Below, piece after piece: positions 31,127 through 39,997 of a DNA stretch of 64,000 nt (position 1 is its first letter; each line of letters starts with the position of its first letter). The notes beneath the pieces are model-generated. The model did no database searches. It was not told where the DNA came from and worked only from the letters and a program-made list of their open reading frames with translations. The DNA comes from Xenophilus sp. E41 (GTDB taxonomy: Bacteria; Pseudomonadota; Gammaproteobacteria; Burkholderiales; Burkholderiaceae_C): assembly GCF_003671765.1 (NCBI RefSeq), contig NZ_QPIB01000012.1, forward strand, positions 238,758 through 302,757, read 5' to 3'. Made by a program: the position numbers and the translations under genes.

Positions 31127-32089
31127 ATGCGCAACGCCCGCATCCCCCTGACCGTCATCGGCGGCTTCCTCGGCGCCGGCAAGACGACGCTGCTGAACCA
31201 CCTGCTGACGCAGGCGGGCGGCCGGCGGGTGGCGGTGCTGGTGAACGACTTCGGCGCCATCAACCTCGACCGCGCGCTGATCGCGAGCGAGGAGGCCGGC
31301 GCCATCGAGCTCACCAACGGCTGCGTCTGCTGCCAGATCGGCGACGACCTGACGGCCGCGCTGATCGCGCTCATCGAATCGCCCCGGCCGCCAGAGGCCA
31401 TCGTGGTGGAGGCCAGCGGCGTCTCCGACCCCTGGCGCATCGCGCAGGTGGGCATCGCCGACCCGGCCCTGAGCCTGGACGGCGTGATCGTGCTGGTCGA
31501 TGCCGGCGCGGTGCGCGAGCAGGCCGCCGACCCGCTGCTGGCCGACACGGTGCAGCGCCAGCTGCGCGCGGCCGACCTGCTGGTGCTCAACCAGTGCGAC
31601 CGCATCGACGAGGCCTCGCTGGCCGGACTGCGCCTGTGGCTCGACGCCCAGGCACCCGGCCGTCCGCGCTTCGAGACCACGCACGGCCGCGTGCCCGCAT
31701 CCCTGCTCGGCTTTGCCGCGCTGCACGCCGGCCCGGTCGTGCCCACGCTGGGCCGCTCGCCGCGCCTGCAGGCCGCCGACCCCGGCCACGGCGCCGTCTT
31801 CGACACCTGGGCGCTGGACGACGCGCCGCTCTTCAGTGCGCGCGCGCTGCGCGCCCTGCTCAAGGGCATGCCGGCGGGCGTGCTGCGGCTCAAGGGCCTG
31901 GTGCGCACCGACGAGCATGCGCGGGCCGAACTGCAGTTCGCCGGCCAGCACGGCTCGCTGCGCGCCGCCGCCGACCCGTCCGGCCGCTGCAGCGTGGTGG
32001 CGATCGGCCTGCAGGGCCGGCTGCCCGCCGACGCGCTGGCACGGGCCTTCGAGGCCGCGGCCGCCCTCCCGACCCCTTCCCTTCCATGA
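31127..32089 (+). CDS. COG0523/CobW-family GTPase, putative metallochaperone
   Basis: 320 residues. Walker A GFLGAGKTT (13-21), the family metal-binding GCVCC (Cys66, Cys68, Cys69), NQCD guanine-specificity-like motif, and a C-terminal CobW_C domain. Members deliver Zn or Co to client enzymes. ATG at 31127 gives MRNARIPLTVIGG. It sits directly after a metal-dependent amidohydrolase and overlaps the next transporter by ATGA, so that amidohydrolase is a plausible client. Confidence 0.88.
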   Translation: MRNARIPLTVIGGFLGAGKTTLLNHLLTQAGGRRVAVLVNDFGAINLDRALIASEEAGAIELTNGCVCCQIGDDLTAALIALIESPRPPEAIVVEASGVSDPWRIAQVGIADPALSLDGVIVLVDAGAVREQAADPLLADTVQRQLRAADLLVLNQCDRIDEASLAGLRLWLDAQAPGRPRFETTHGRVPASLLGFAALHAGPVVPTLGRSPRLQAADPGHGAVFDTWALDDAPLFSARALRALLKGMPAGVLRLKGLVRTDEHARAELQFAGQHGSLRAAADPSGRCSVVAIGLQGRLPADALARAFEAAAALPTPSLP

Positions 32090-33015
32090 AACAAGCAACT
32101 TCCTTCGGCGGGCGCGACCTCGCGGCCGCGCTCGGCGTCGTCGTCATCTGGGGCCTGAACTTCGTGGCCATGAAGTACTCGCTGCGCGACTTCACGCCCT
32201 TCCAGCTCGGCACCTTCCGCTACCTCTTCGCGGTGCTGCCGCTGGTCTTCTTCGTGCGCAAGCCGCAGCTGTCGTGGCGCTGGCTGGTGCCCGCGGGCCT
32301 GGCGCAGCTGGGACAGTTCGGGCTGCTCTTCGTTGCGCTGCAGGTCGGCATGACGGCCGCCCTCGCGTCGGTGCTGATGCAGACGCAGGTGTTCTTCACC
32401 ACGCTGCTGGGCGTGCTGCTGCTGCACGAGCGCCTGAGCGGCGCGATGCGCGCCGGCCTCACGCTGGCGGCGCTGGGCCTGGCCTGCTTCGCGATGAACT
32501 TCAGCGGGCATGCCGTGGCCGGCGGCATCACCGTGCTGAGCCTGGTGCTGAACCTGCTGGCGGCCACGATGTGGGCGGCGTCGAACATCATCGCCCGCAA
32601 GGCGCAGGCGGCGCAGCCCGGCTACGACGCGCTGCAGTTCGTCGTGTGGATGTCGCTGGTGCCGATCCTCCCCTTCGCCGCCATGGCCTGGCTTTTCGAG
32701 CCCGAGGCCACGCGCTGGCAATGGACGCACGCGAGCGCGGGGGCCTGGGCCGGCGTGGCCTACCTGGGCTGGTTCGCGACCATTGCCGCCTACGCGCTGT
32801 GGACCGGCCTGCTCAAGCGCCACCCCGCCAACCGCGTCGCACCCTTCAGCCTGGGCGTGCCGGTGATCGGGCTGGCGGCCGGCATGCTCACGCTGGGCGA
32901 GACCGTCTCGCCCTGGCAGTGGGCCGGCAGCGCCTGCGTGGTGGCGGCGCTGGCGGTGGTGATGCTGGGGCCGCGGCTCGTGGCCGGCTCCGCGGGGCGC
33001 CGGCAGCAGGCCTGA
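32086..33015 (+). CDS. EamA/DMT-family transporter
   Basis: 309 residues, ten predicted hydrophobic segments in two EamA repeats (VVVIWGLNFVAMKYSLRDFTP opens the first). YdcZ/RhaT-like exporters of this type move amino acids or other metabolites. It overlaps the CobW-like gene by 4 bp and is probably the end of the amine/peptide operon. Confidence 0.88.
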   Translation: MKQATSFGGRDLAAALGVVVIWGLNFVAMKYSLRDFTPFQLGTFRYLFAVLPLVFFVRKPQLSWRWLVPAGLAQLGQFGLLFVALQVGMTAALASVLMQTQVFFTTLLGVLLLHERLSGAMRAGLTLAALGLACFAMNFSGHAVAGGITVLSLVLNLLAATMWAASNIIARKAQAAQPGYDALQFVVWMSLVPILPFAAMAWLFEPEATRWQWTHASAGAWAGVAYLGWFATIAAYALWTGLLKRHPANRVAPFSLGVPVIGLAAGMLTLGETVSPWQWAGSACVVAALAVVMLGPRLVAGSAGRRQQA

Positions 33016-33073
33016 GCCCGACCGCGACGCGCGGCCGGCGTAATCGCGCGACTGGCGACACAATGCCCACCGC

Positions 33074-33997
33074 ATGGAGACACTCACAAGAAAGCAGTGG
33101 GCGCTGTTCGTCCCGCTGACGCTCGCCTGGGGCCTGAACTGGCCGGTGATGAAGCTGGGCGTGACGGACTATCCGCCCATCACCTTCCGCGCGCTGTCGC
33201 TGTGGCTGGGCGTGCCGGTGCTGGGCGGGGTGCTGGTCGCGATGAAGGTGCCCTTCCGCATTCCGCGCCGGCACTGGCCCGAGCTGCTGGTGCTGGGCGC
33301 GACCAACATGTTCGTCTGGCACGTGTGCATCATCGTCGCGCTCAAGGAGCTGTCCAGCGGCCGCGCGGCGATCCTGGGCTACACGATGCCGATCTTCTCG
33401 GCGCTGCTCGGTGCCTGGCTGTTCGGCACGCGGCTGGCCGGCCGGGCCTGGCTGGGCGTCGGCGCCGCAGCGCTGGGGGTGGCACTGCTGCTGTGGCACG
33501 CGATCGCCGGCATGTCCGGCAAGCGGGGCTACATGGCGCTGGCGCTCTTCGCTGCGGCCACCTGGGCGCTGGGCACGCAGCTGCTGCGGCGCACGCGCAT
33601 CCCGGTGCCCACGCTCGCGATCTCCTTCTGGATGACCACGCTGACGGCCGTGGTCATGACGGTGCTGGCGGTGCTGCTGGAGCGGCCGCAGTGGAAGGCG
33701 CCGTCCACAGCCACCTGGGCCGCGATCGTCTACAACGCGGTGCTGATCTTCGGCTTCGCGCACGCGGCCTGGTTCGCGCTCGCGCGCGAGTTGCCGCCGA
33801 TCGCGTCGACCCTCAGCGTGATGCTGATCCCGGTGCTCGGCGTCTTCAGCGGCGCACTCTGGCTCGGCGAGGTGCTGCACTGGCAGGACTGGGCCGCGGT
33901 GGCGCTGATGGTGGCGGCCATCGCCGCCGTGCTGTCGCCCGCCGCGCCACGGACTGCCGCGCCGGCGGCGCGTCCCGGCCGGTCGTCACGATCGTGA
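33074..33997 (+). CDS. EamA/DMT-family transporter
   Basis: 307 residues, second EamA protein in tandem, with LTLAWGLNWPVMKLGVTDYPP at the start and the standard two repeats. It is not closely similar to the preceding one by eye. The last codons and the stop (TGA 33995-33997) lie within the palindrome CGTCACG-AT-CGTGACG of a dispersed repeat, which has thus supplied the C-terminal residues. Confidence 0.87.
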   Translation: METLTRKQWALFVPLTLAWGLNWPVMKLGVTDYPPITFRALSLWLGVPVLGGVLVAMKVPFRIPRRHWPELLVLGATNMFVWHVCIIVALKELSSGRAAILGYTMPIFSALLGAWLFGTRLAGRAWLGVGAAALGVALLLWHAIAGMSGKRGYMALALFAAATWALGTQLLRRTRIPVPTLAISFWMTTLTAVVMTVLAVLLERPQWKAPSTATWAAIVYNAVLIFGFAHAAWFALARELPPIASTLSVMLIPVLGVFSGALWLGEVLHWQDWAAVALMVAAIAAVLSPAAPRTAAPAARPGRSSRS

Positions 33998-34048
33998 CGG
34001 GTTTGGCCGCGGCGCCCATCCGACGAGCGCTGCGGGCCGATTGCACTT
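33984..34048 (-). repeat. Structured intergenic repeat, copy 3 (reverse)
   Basis: Read on the minus strand it starts AAGTGCAATCGGCC (34048-34035), has an imperfect inverted repeat GCAGCGC / GGCGCCGC and ends with the perfect palindrome CGTCACG-AT-CGTGACG (33984-33999). It overlaps the 3' end of the second EamA gene and precedes the orphan atpE-like gene. Confidence 0.75.
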
Positions 34049-34155
34049 CATCCGTTTCGGGCGTCGTTCACCGCCCATGACCTGCGGGGTCATCGACGGC
34101 ACGACGCCGCGCGCGGACAGTCGAGCCATCGACAACGACCCGCAGGAGCAATCAC

Positions 34156-34398
34156 ATGAACACCGGCTTCGACATCCTTCCGCTGGCCGTGGCGCTGCTG
34201 ATCGGCATGAGCGCCGTGGGCTCGTGCATCGGCATCGCGATGCTGGGCAGCAAGCTGATCGAGGGCTCGGCGCGTCAGCCCGACCTGATGCAGGAGCTGC
34301 AGTCGAAGTTCTTCCTGGCGGCCGGCGTGACCGACGGCGCCTTCATCATCGCCACCGGCATCGGGCTGTGGTTCGCCACCGCCAGTCCCTTCAAGTGA
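34156..34398 (+). CDS. Orphan F0F1 ATP synthase subunit c paralog
   Basis: 80-residue hairpin membrane protein with all features of AtpE: glycine-rich first helix (AVGSCIGIAMLGSK), polar loop Arg40-Gln41-Pro42 that contacts the rotor stalk, and the ion-binding Asp60 in the second helix (AAGVTDGAFIIATG). It is not in an atp operon: its neighbours are an EamA transporter and an AraC regulator. Compared with the usual betaproteobacterial LIDAAF, the acidic residue has VTDGAF around it, so it has diverged. AGGAG lies seven bases before the ATG. It may form alternative or mixed c-rings, or serve elsewhere. Confidence 0.88.
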   Translation: MNTGFDILPLAVALLIGMSAVGSCIGIAMLGSKLIEGSARQPDLMQELQSKFFLAAGVTDGAFIIATGIGLWFATASPFK

Positions 34399-34408
34399 GG
34401 GGCGGCCT

Positions 34409-35413
34409 TCAGCCCGCGCGGCGCAGTGTGTCGGAGGGCGACTCGCCGAAGCGCGCGCGGTAGGACTGCGAGAAGCGCCCGAGGTGCGCGAAGCCGCAGT
34501 CCAGCGCCACCGACGACACGGTGGTGCCAGCCTGTGGCTCGCGCAGGCGCCGGTGCGCCACGTCCAGGCGCATGTCGCGCAGGTACTGCATCGGGCTGCA
34601 GTCGCGCGCGCGCCGAAAGGCCTCGAGCAGGGTACGCACCGGCACACCGGCGGCCTGCGCGATGTCGCCCAGGCGAAGCGGCTCGTCGGCATGCGCCTGC
34701 ATGTACACCTCGGCGCGGCGCACGCAGCCGGGGCTGGCGCCGTGCGCGCTGCGCGGCGCCGGTGCGCGCAGCGGCGCGTCGTCCCAGGCCTGGCCGTCGA
34801 GCAGCAGCCGCAGCAGCAGGCGCTCCATCTCCAGCGCGATCAGCGGATGGCGGCGGACCGCGTCCATCAGCGCCTCGGAGGTCAGCAGCAGGCGCAACTG
34901 GTCGAGCCAGGCCTGCATCGCGGGCCGGCGCAGGTCGAGCACTTCGTCGAAGCGGATCGGCCGGCCCACGTGCGCCTCGACCATCGCTCGGTCGAGCCGC
35001 AGCACGAACTGCTCGCAGTCGGCCGACAGGTCGGCCACGAAGCGTGCGCCGGGGGCGCAGATCATGCCGCGCTGCACGTCGACCTGGAGTGCGCGGTCGC
35101 CCACACGCGCCTGTGCGCCGCCGCGCAGGCAGAACATCAGCAGGTGGTAGTCCTCGACGTGTTCGACGTCGACCTGCATCGCCTCGCCGAAGTCGATGGT
35201 GCCCACGCCGATGCCGCCCAGGCGCAGGAAGTCCATGTGCGAGCGTCCGCCCTCGGGCCGGCCGAGCGGGCGCAGATGGTGCGGCTGCATCACGCGCGAG
35301 ATGCGCTCGCGCGTGTCGTCGAGGTCCCGCGACTCGAAGAGCCGGTTGGCGCGCAGCAGCGCGGGCTCGAAGGCGGCCGCGCGGGGGGCGGAAGGGGCGA
35401 TGGCGGTGCGCAT
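34409..35413 (-). CDS. andR: AraC/XylS-family regulator, AndR/BenR-like
   Basis: 334 residues: an N-terminal AraC-binding-like effector domain and two C-terminal helix-turn-helix motifs (LRLGDIAQAAGVPVRTLLEAFRRARDCSP and SSVALDCGFAHLGRFSQSYRARFGESP). ATG at 35413 gives MRTAIAPSA; upstream in-frame sequence is Cys/Arg-rich and not coding-like. It is divergent from the ring-hydroxylating dioxygenase genes (222 bp between starts), as AndR is for anthranilate dioxygenase, so local activation is likely. The symbol is by context. Confidence 0.82.
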   Translation of the reverse strand: MRTAIAPSAPRAAAFEPALLRANRLFESRDLDDTRERISRVMQPHHLRPLGRPEGGRSHMDFLRLGGIGVGTIDFGEAMQVDVEHVEDYHLLMFCLRGGAQARVGDRALQVDVQRGMICAPGARFVADLSADCEQFVLRLDRAMVEAHVGRPIRFDEVLDLRRPAMQAWLDQLRLLLTSEALMDAVRRHPLIALEMERLLLRLLLDGQAWDDAPLRAPAPRSAHGASPGCVRRAEVYMQAHADEPLRLGDIAQAAGVPVRTLLEAFRRARDCSPMQYLRDMRLDVAHRRLREPQAGTTVSSVALDCGFAHLGRFSQSYRARFGESPSDTLRRAG

Positions 35414-35634
35414 GGGCGTGTGGCTTCGCAAAAGCCTGCACCCCGCGCAAGAAGCGCGCCATGCCACACGATGGCGCACGCCGCGCACCAGCATGACGCA
35501 GCGCACTTTCCTGCGCGAATCGGACAAGGCCTTCGCGCACCCGCGCAAAACGGATAGCCGCGCGCGCCCGCCCTTCCAAGAATGAAGGCATCCGCACCGC
35601 TGCGCCGGCGCGGCCCCATGCAAAGGAAGGCCCC

Positions 35635-36921
35635 ATGAACCACATCGTCGACATCAGCGCCCTGAAGGCCGCCGACGCCGCCGCAGCGCCCTCGCGGCTG
35701 GTGCATTTTCCGCAGCCCGACGGCTCGCGCGTGCCCTACGCCGTGTTCAGCTCGCAGGAGGTGTTCGAACGGGAGCAGGAACGCATCTACCGCGGCCCGA
35801 CCTGGAGCTTCGTCGCGCTCGACGCCGAGATCCCCAAGGCCGGCGACTACAAGAGCACCTTCGTCGGCGACACGCCGGTGGTGGTGACGCGCACCGACGA
35901 CGGCGGCGTGGCCGCCTGGGTGAACCGCTGTGCGCATCGCGGCGCCATCGTCTGCCGCAATGCGCGCGGCAACGCGAAGTCGCACACCTGCGTCTACCAC
36001 CAGTGGAGCTTCGACGCCCGCGGCAACCTGCAGGGCGTGCCCTTCCGCCGCGGCAAGGACGGCGCCCCCGGCATGCCGGCCGACTTCGACCCGAAGAACC
36101 ACGGCCTGCGCCAGCTGCGCGCCCAGAGCCACAAGGGCCTGGTGTTCGCCACCTTCAGCGACGAGGCGCCGCCGCTGGAGGAATACATCGGCCCGCAGAT
36201 GCTGCCCTGGGTCGACCGCGTGATGCACAAGCCGGTGGTGTACCTCGGCTGCACGCGGCAGTACGCCCGCAGCAACTGGAAGCTCTACTACGAGAACGTG
36301 AAGGACCCGTACCACGCGAGCCTGCTGCACCTGTTCCACACCACCTTCAACATCTTCCGCGTGGGCATGAAGGCGCGCTCGATGGCCGACCAGCGCCACG
36401 GCCTGCACAGCATCATCACCGCCACCAAGGTGGACGAGAGCGACACCGCCTCGGCCTACAAGCAGCAGGCGATCCGCTCGATGGACGAGGGCTTCCACCT
36501 CGAGGACGACTCGGTGCTCGGCTTCGTGTCGGAGTACGAGGAGGACTGCACCAACCACATCCAGACCATCTTCCCGCAGCTGGTGCTGCAGCAGATCCAC
36601 AACACGCTGGTGGCACGCCAGGTGCTTCCCAAGGGCCCGGGCGAGTTCGAGCTGGTCTTCCACTTCTTCGGCTACGAGGACGACACGCCCGAGCTGCGCG
36701 CGCTGCGCATCAAGCAGGCCAACCTGGTCGGCCCGGCGGGCTACATCTCGATGGAGGACACCGAGGCCACCGAGCTGGTGCAGCGCGGCACCGCGCGCGA
36801 CGCCGATGCCACCTCGGTGATCGAGCTGGGCCGCTCCGACCCGAACCGCGAGGACACGATGGTCACCGAGAACCTGATCCGCAAGTTCTGGACGGGCTAC
36901 CAACAGCTGATGGGATATTGA
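35635..36921 (+). CDS. andAc: Ring-hydroxylating dioxygenase alpha subunit, anthranilate-type
   Basis: 428 residues. Rieske ligands Cys99-x-His101 and Cys119-x2-His122; mononuclear iron ligands His227 and His232 in DPYHASLLHLFH, with the bridging Asp224. By overall pattern closest to AndAc, which deoxygenates anthranilate to catechol; salicylate-type enzymes are the main alternative. It starts the plus-strand dioxygenase operon and overlaps the beta-subunit start. Catechol enzymes are not in the window. Confidence 0.8.
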   Translation: MNHIVDISALKAADAAAAPSRLVHFPQPDGSRVPYAVFSSQEVFEREQERIYRGPTWSFVALDAEIPKAGDYKSTFVGDTPVVVTRTDDGGVAAWVNRCAHRGAIVCRNARGNAKSHTCVYHQWSFDARGNLQGVPFRRGKDGAPGMPADFDPKNHGLRQLRAQSHKGLVFATFSDEAPPLEEYIGPQMLPWVDRVMHKPVVYLGCTRQYARSNWKLYYENVKDPYHASLLHLFHTTFNIFRVGMKARSMADQRHGLHSIITATKVDESDTASAYKQQAIRSMDEGFHLEDDSVLGFVSEYEEDCTNHIQTIFPQLVLQQIHNTLVARQVLPKGPGEFELVFHFFGYEDDTPELRALRIKQANLVGPAGYISMEDTEATELVQRGTARDADATSVIELGRSDPNREDTMVTENLIRKFWTGYQQLMGY

Positions 36922-37448
36922 TGATGGACGCCACCACCCTCGAAGAACGCCCGACCGCCGTCGCCGCGGCCGCGCCGGTGTCGATGCAGCTCTGGTTCGA
37001 GATCCACCAGTTGCAGGAGCGCTACAGCGCCGCGCTGGACAACGACCGCCTGGAGGAATGGGCCACGCTCTTCACCGAGGACTGCCTCTACGAGATCGTG
37101 CCCAAGGAGAACGCCGACCTGGGCCTGCCCATCGGCCTCATCCACTGCAACAACCAGCGCATGCTGCGCGACCGCGTGGTGTCGCTGCGCCACGCGAGCA
37201 TCTACGAAGAGCACAGCTGCCGCCACATGACCAGCGGCCTGGTGATCACGCCGGTGGACGAGGACACGGTGCAGGCCGAGTCGAGCTACGTCGTGATCCA
37301 GACGCGCACCAACGGCGAGTCCTTCGTCTACCAGGCGGGCCGCTACCTGGACCGCATCGTGCGCACCCCGGCCGGCTGGCGCTATGCGCAGCGCCGGGTG
37401 ATCTACGACACCTCGCGCGTCATCACCCTGCTGGCGACCCCGATATGA
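36921..37448 (+). CDS. andAd: Ring-hydroxylating dioxygenase beta subunit
   Basis: 175-residue small subunit with the NTF2-like fold of this family; LQERYSAALDNDRLEEWATLFTED is the characteristic start, and YEEHSCRHMTSGLVI the core. It has a structural role in the alpha3-beta3 oxygenase. The start overlaps the alpha stop (TTGATGATG; ATG at 36921 or 36924) and its end overlaps the ferredoxin start, so expression is coupled. Confidence 0.87.
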   Translation: MMDATTLEERPTAVAAAAPVSMQLWFEIHQLQERYSAALDNDRLEEWATLFTEDCLYEIVPKENADLGLPIGLIHCNNQRMLRDRVVSLRHASIYEEHSCRHMTSGLVITPVDEDTVQAESSYVVIQTRTNGESFVYQAGRYLDRIVRTPAGWRYAQRRVIYDTSRVITLLATPI

Positions 37449-37771
37449 GCACCACGACCGAAGCCACCCAGTGGCACGACGTCGGCGAACCCGACGACTT
37501 TCCCGATGGGGCCGTGTGGCCGGTGATCGCCGGCGGCCTGCCGATCGCCGTCTTCCGCCAGGGCGAATCGCTGCATGCGCTGCACGACCTGTGCACGCAC
37601 GGCAACGCGCGCTTGTCCGAAGGCTGGATCGAGAACGGCAAGGTGGAATGCCCGCTGCACCAGGGGCTGTTCGACATCTGCACCGGCGCCGCCTGCGGCG
37701 AACCGGCCACCGAGGACGTGCGCGTCTTCCCGATCCAGATCCGCGACGGCCGCGTCGAGGTGGCGGTCTAG
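37445..37771 (+). CDS. andAb: Rieske-type ferredoxin of dioxygenase
   Basis: 108 residues with one Rieske [2Fe-2S] site: Cys50-x-His52 and Cys69-x2-His72 (CTHG, CPLHQG). It passes electrons from a reductase to the oxygenase. Overlaps the beta-subunit gene by ATGA. The reductase gene (andAa-type) expected next is absent; an ABC importer follows instead. Confidence 0.88.
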   Translation: MSTTTEATQWHDVGEPDDFPDGAVWPVIAGGLPIAVFRQGESLHALHDLCTHGNARLSEGWIENGKVECPLHQGLFDICTGAACGEPATEDVRVFPIQIRDGRVEVAV

Positions 37772-37830
37772 CCGCCTGCGTTGCCGCCGCACCTCGAATC
37801 CGATTTTTCTCTTCACTTTCCGGAGCCTCC

Positions 37831-39036
37831 ATGCCTGCTTCCCAGAGCCGCCCCGCATCGCGCCGCAGCGCCCTGTCCGTTGCCCTCTTCACGGTGCTGT
37901 CCCTGGCGGCCGGCGTGCCGGCCCATGCGGCCGACCCGATCAAGGTGGGCCTCGCGCTCGACATCTCCGGCCCCTTCGCGGCCGGCGGCGCCGAGACGCG
38001 CGACGCGATCAACCTGGCGGTGAAGCTGCTGGGCAACAAGCTCGGCGGCTACCCGGCCGAATTCATCCAGGCCGACACCGCCGGCAGCCCCGACCAGGCC
38101 AAGCAGATCGTCGACCGCTTCATCCAGCAGAACAGGATCGACTTCTTCACCGGCCCCACGCCCTCGAACGTGGCACTGGCCGTGGGCCCGGCGCTCTTCG
38201 CGGCCAAGGTGCCCTTTGTCACCAGCAACCCCGGCCCGAGCCAGTACGCCGGTGCGCAGTGCAACCCCTATTTCTTCGGCCAGAGCTACCAGAACGACAC
38301 CTGGGACGAGGCCGCCGGCCAGTGGGCCACCGACCAGAAGCTCAAGACCGCCTTCATCATCGCGCCCAACTACCCCGCGGGCCGCGACCACCTCACCGGC
38401 TTCAAGCGCACCTACAAGGGTCAGGTGGTGGCCGAGGTGTACGGCAAGGTGGGCCAGCTGGACTATGCCGCCGAGCTGGCGCAGATCCGCGCCGCCAAGC
38501 CCGAGGCGGTGTACTTCTTCCTGCCCGGCGGCATGGGCATCAACTTCATCAAGCAGTTCGTGGGCGCGGGCCTGTCGAAGGACGTGAAGCTGGTCACCAG
38601 CCCCGCCTCGGCCGACGAGGACACCATCGCCGCCGTGGGCGATCCGATGCTGGGCCTGTTCTCGACCTCGCAGTGGTCGCACGACCTGCCCAATGCGGCC
38701 AACCAGAAGTTCGTCACCGAGTTCCGCAAGGCCTACAACCGCTACCCCACCTTCTACGCCGCGCAGGCCTACGACGCCATCCTGGCCATGGACGCCGCGG
38801 CCAAGGACGTGAAGGGCGACGTGAAGAACGAGGAGGCCGTGCTCAAGGCGCTGAAGGCGGCCAACTTCCAATCCATCCGCGGGCCCTTCAAGTACGACAC
38901 CAACAACTTCCCGATCCAGGACTACTACCTGCGCGTGATCGGCAAGGACAGCGAAGGCCGCATCACCAACAAGACGCTGTCGACGCCGCTGAAGGGCTAC
39001 CGCGACGCATACCACCAGCTCTGCAAGATGAAGTGA
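37831..39036 (+). CDS. Liv-type ABC substrate-binding protein
   Basis: 401-residue periplasmic receptor (peripla_BP_6). Signal peptide to about residue 33 (GVPAHAADPIKVG), then GLALDISGPFAAGGAETRDAINLAVK. It belongs to the branched-chain/aromatic-acid receptor class; location inside the dioxygenase operon suggests the aromatic substrate. The ATG at 37831 has GGAG six bases before it. Confidence 0.9.
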   Translation: MPASQSRPASRRSALSVALFTVLSLAAGVPAHAADPIKVGLALDISGPFAAGGAETRDAINLAVKLLGNKLGGYPAEFIQADTAGSPDQAKQIVDRFIQQNRIDFFTGPTPSNVALAVGPALFAAKVPFVTSNPGPSQYAGAQCNPYFFGQSYQNDTWDEAAGQWATDQKLKTAFIIAPNYPAGRDHLTGFKRTYKGQVVAEVYGKVGQLDYAAELAQIRAAKPEAVYFFLPGGMGINFIKQFVGAGLSKDVKLVTSPASADEDTIAAVGDPMLGLFSTSQWSHDLPNAANQKFVTEFRKAYNRYPTFYAAQAYDAILAMDAAAKDVKGDVKNEEAVLKALKAANFQSIRGPFKYDTNNFPIQDYYLRVIGKDSEGRITNKTLSTPLKGYRDAYHQLCKMK

Positions 39037-39049
39037 CCCCCGCGCAGTG

Positions 39050-39970
39050 ATGACGCCCATCCTCTTCATCGAGCAGATGCTCAACGGCCTGGGCTACGGG
39101 CTGATGCTGTTCCTACTGGCCGCGGGGCTGACGCTGGTGTTCGGGATCATGGACGTGATGAACCTCGCGCACGGCTCGCTTTTCATGGGCGGCGCCTACG
39201 TGGCGGCGAGCGTGCACACGCGCACCGACTCCTTCGTGGGCGCGGTGCTTGCGGCGCTCGTGGTGGTCGTGCTCGTGGCCCTGGTGCTGGAGGCGCTGCT
39301 GGTGCGACGGCTCTACGGCCGCGACCACCTCGCGCAGGTGCTGGCGACCTTCGGCATCATCCTGGTGGCCGACGACCTGGTGAAGATGGCCTGGGGGCCG
39401 GCGCCCATCATGGCGTCGGCGCCGGCCGCGCTGTCGGGCGCGGTCGAGATCCTGCCGGGCCTGCCCTACCCGGCGTACCGGCTCGTCATCCTCGTGGCCG
39501 GGCTGGTGGTGGCGGGCGGGCTGTACCTGCTGGTCAACCACACGCGCGTGGGCATGCTGGTGCGCGCCGGCGCCTCCAACCGCGCGATGGCCGAGTTCAT
39601 GGGCGTGCGCGTGGGGCGCATCTTCTCGCTGGTGTTCCTGGTCGGCGCCGCGCTCGCGGCGCTGGCCGGCGCGCTGATGGGGCCGCTCACCGCCGTGCAG
39701 GTGGGCATGGGCGAGGAGATCCTGATTCCCTCGCTGGTGGTGCTGGTCATCGGCGGCATCGGCTCGATCCGAGGCGCCTTCGTGGCGGCGATGCTGGTCG
39801 GCCTGGTCGACACCATCGGCCGCGCCTTCGTGCCGCTGGCGCTGCGCCCGCTGCTGCCGCCCACGCTGGTGTCGGACCTGAGCGCGCTCATTGCCGGGCT
39901 GGCCACCTATGCGCTGATGGCGGCGGTGCTGGCCTTCAAGCCCACCGGCCTGTTCCCCGCCCGCGGCTGA
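39050..39970 (+). CDS. livH: Liv-type ABC permease, LivH-like
   Basis: 306 residues, about eight membrane segments; LTLVFGIMDVMNLAHGSLFMGGAYV is the diagnostic LivH segment and RAGASNRAMAEFMGVRVGRIFSLVF the ATPase-contact loop. A GTG in frame at 39047 directly precedes the chosen ATG. First of four importer components after the receptor, which starts 13 bp upstream of its end. Confidence 0.92.
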   Translation: MTPILFIEQMLNGLGYGLMLFLLAAGLTLVFGIMDVMNLAHGSLFMGGAYVAASVHTRTDSFVGAVLAALVVVVLVALVLEALLVRRLYGRDHLAQVLATFGIILVADDLVKMAWGPAPIMASAPAALSGAVEILPGLPYPAYRLVILVAGLVVAGGLYLLVNHTRVGMLVRAGASNRAMAEFMGVRVGRIFSLVFLVGAALAALAGALMGPLTAVQVGMGEEILIPSLVVLVIGGIGSIRGAFVAAMLVGLVDTIGRAFVPLALRPLLPPTLVSDLSALIAGLATYALMAAVLAFKPTGLFPARG

Positions 39971-39997
39971 GGCCGCGGCGACCGACTCTTTCGATCG

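Noticed and set aside
35512-35556. Two XylS/BenR-like half-sites (TGCG-N6-GGACA and CGCG-N6-GGATA) before the dioxygenase
   Set aside because: They are 30 bp apart rather than the usual 21 bp and both mismatch the TGCA half.
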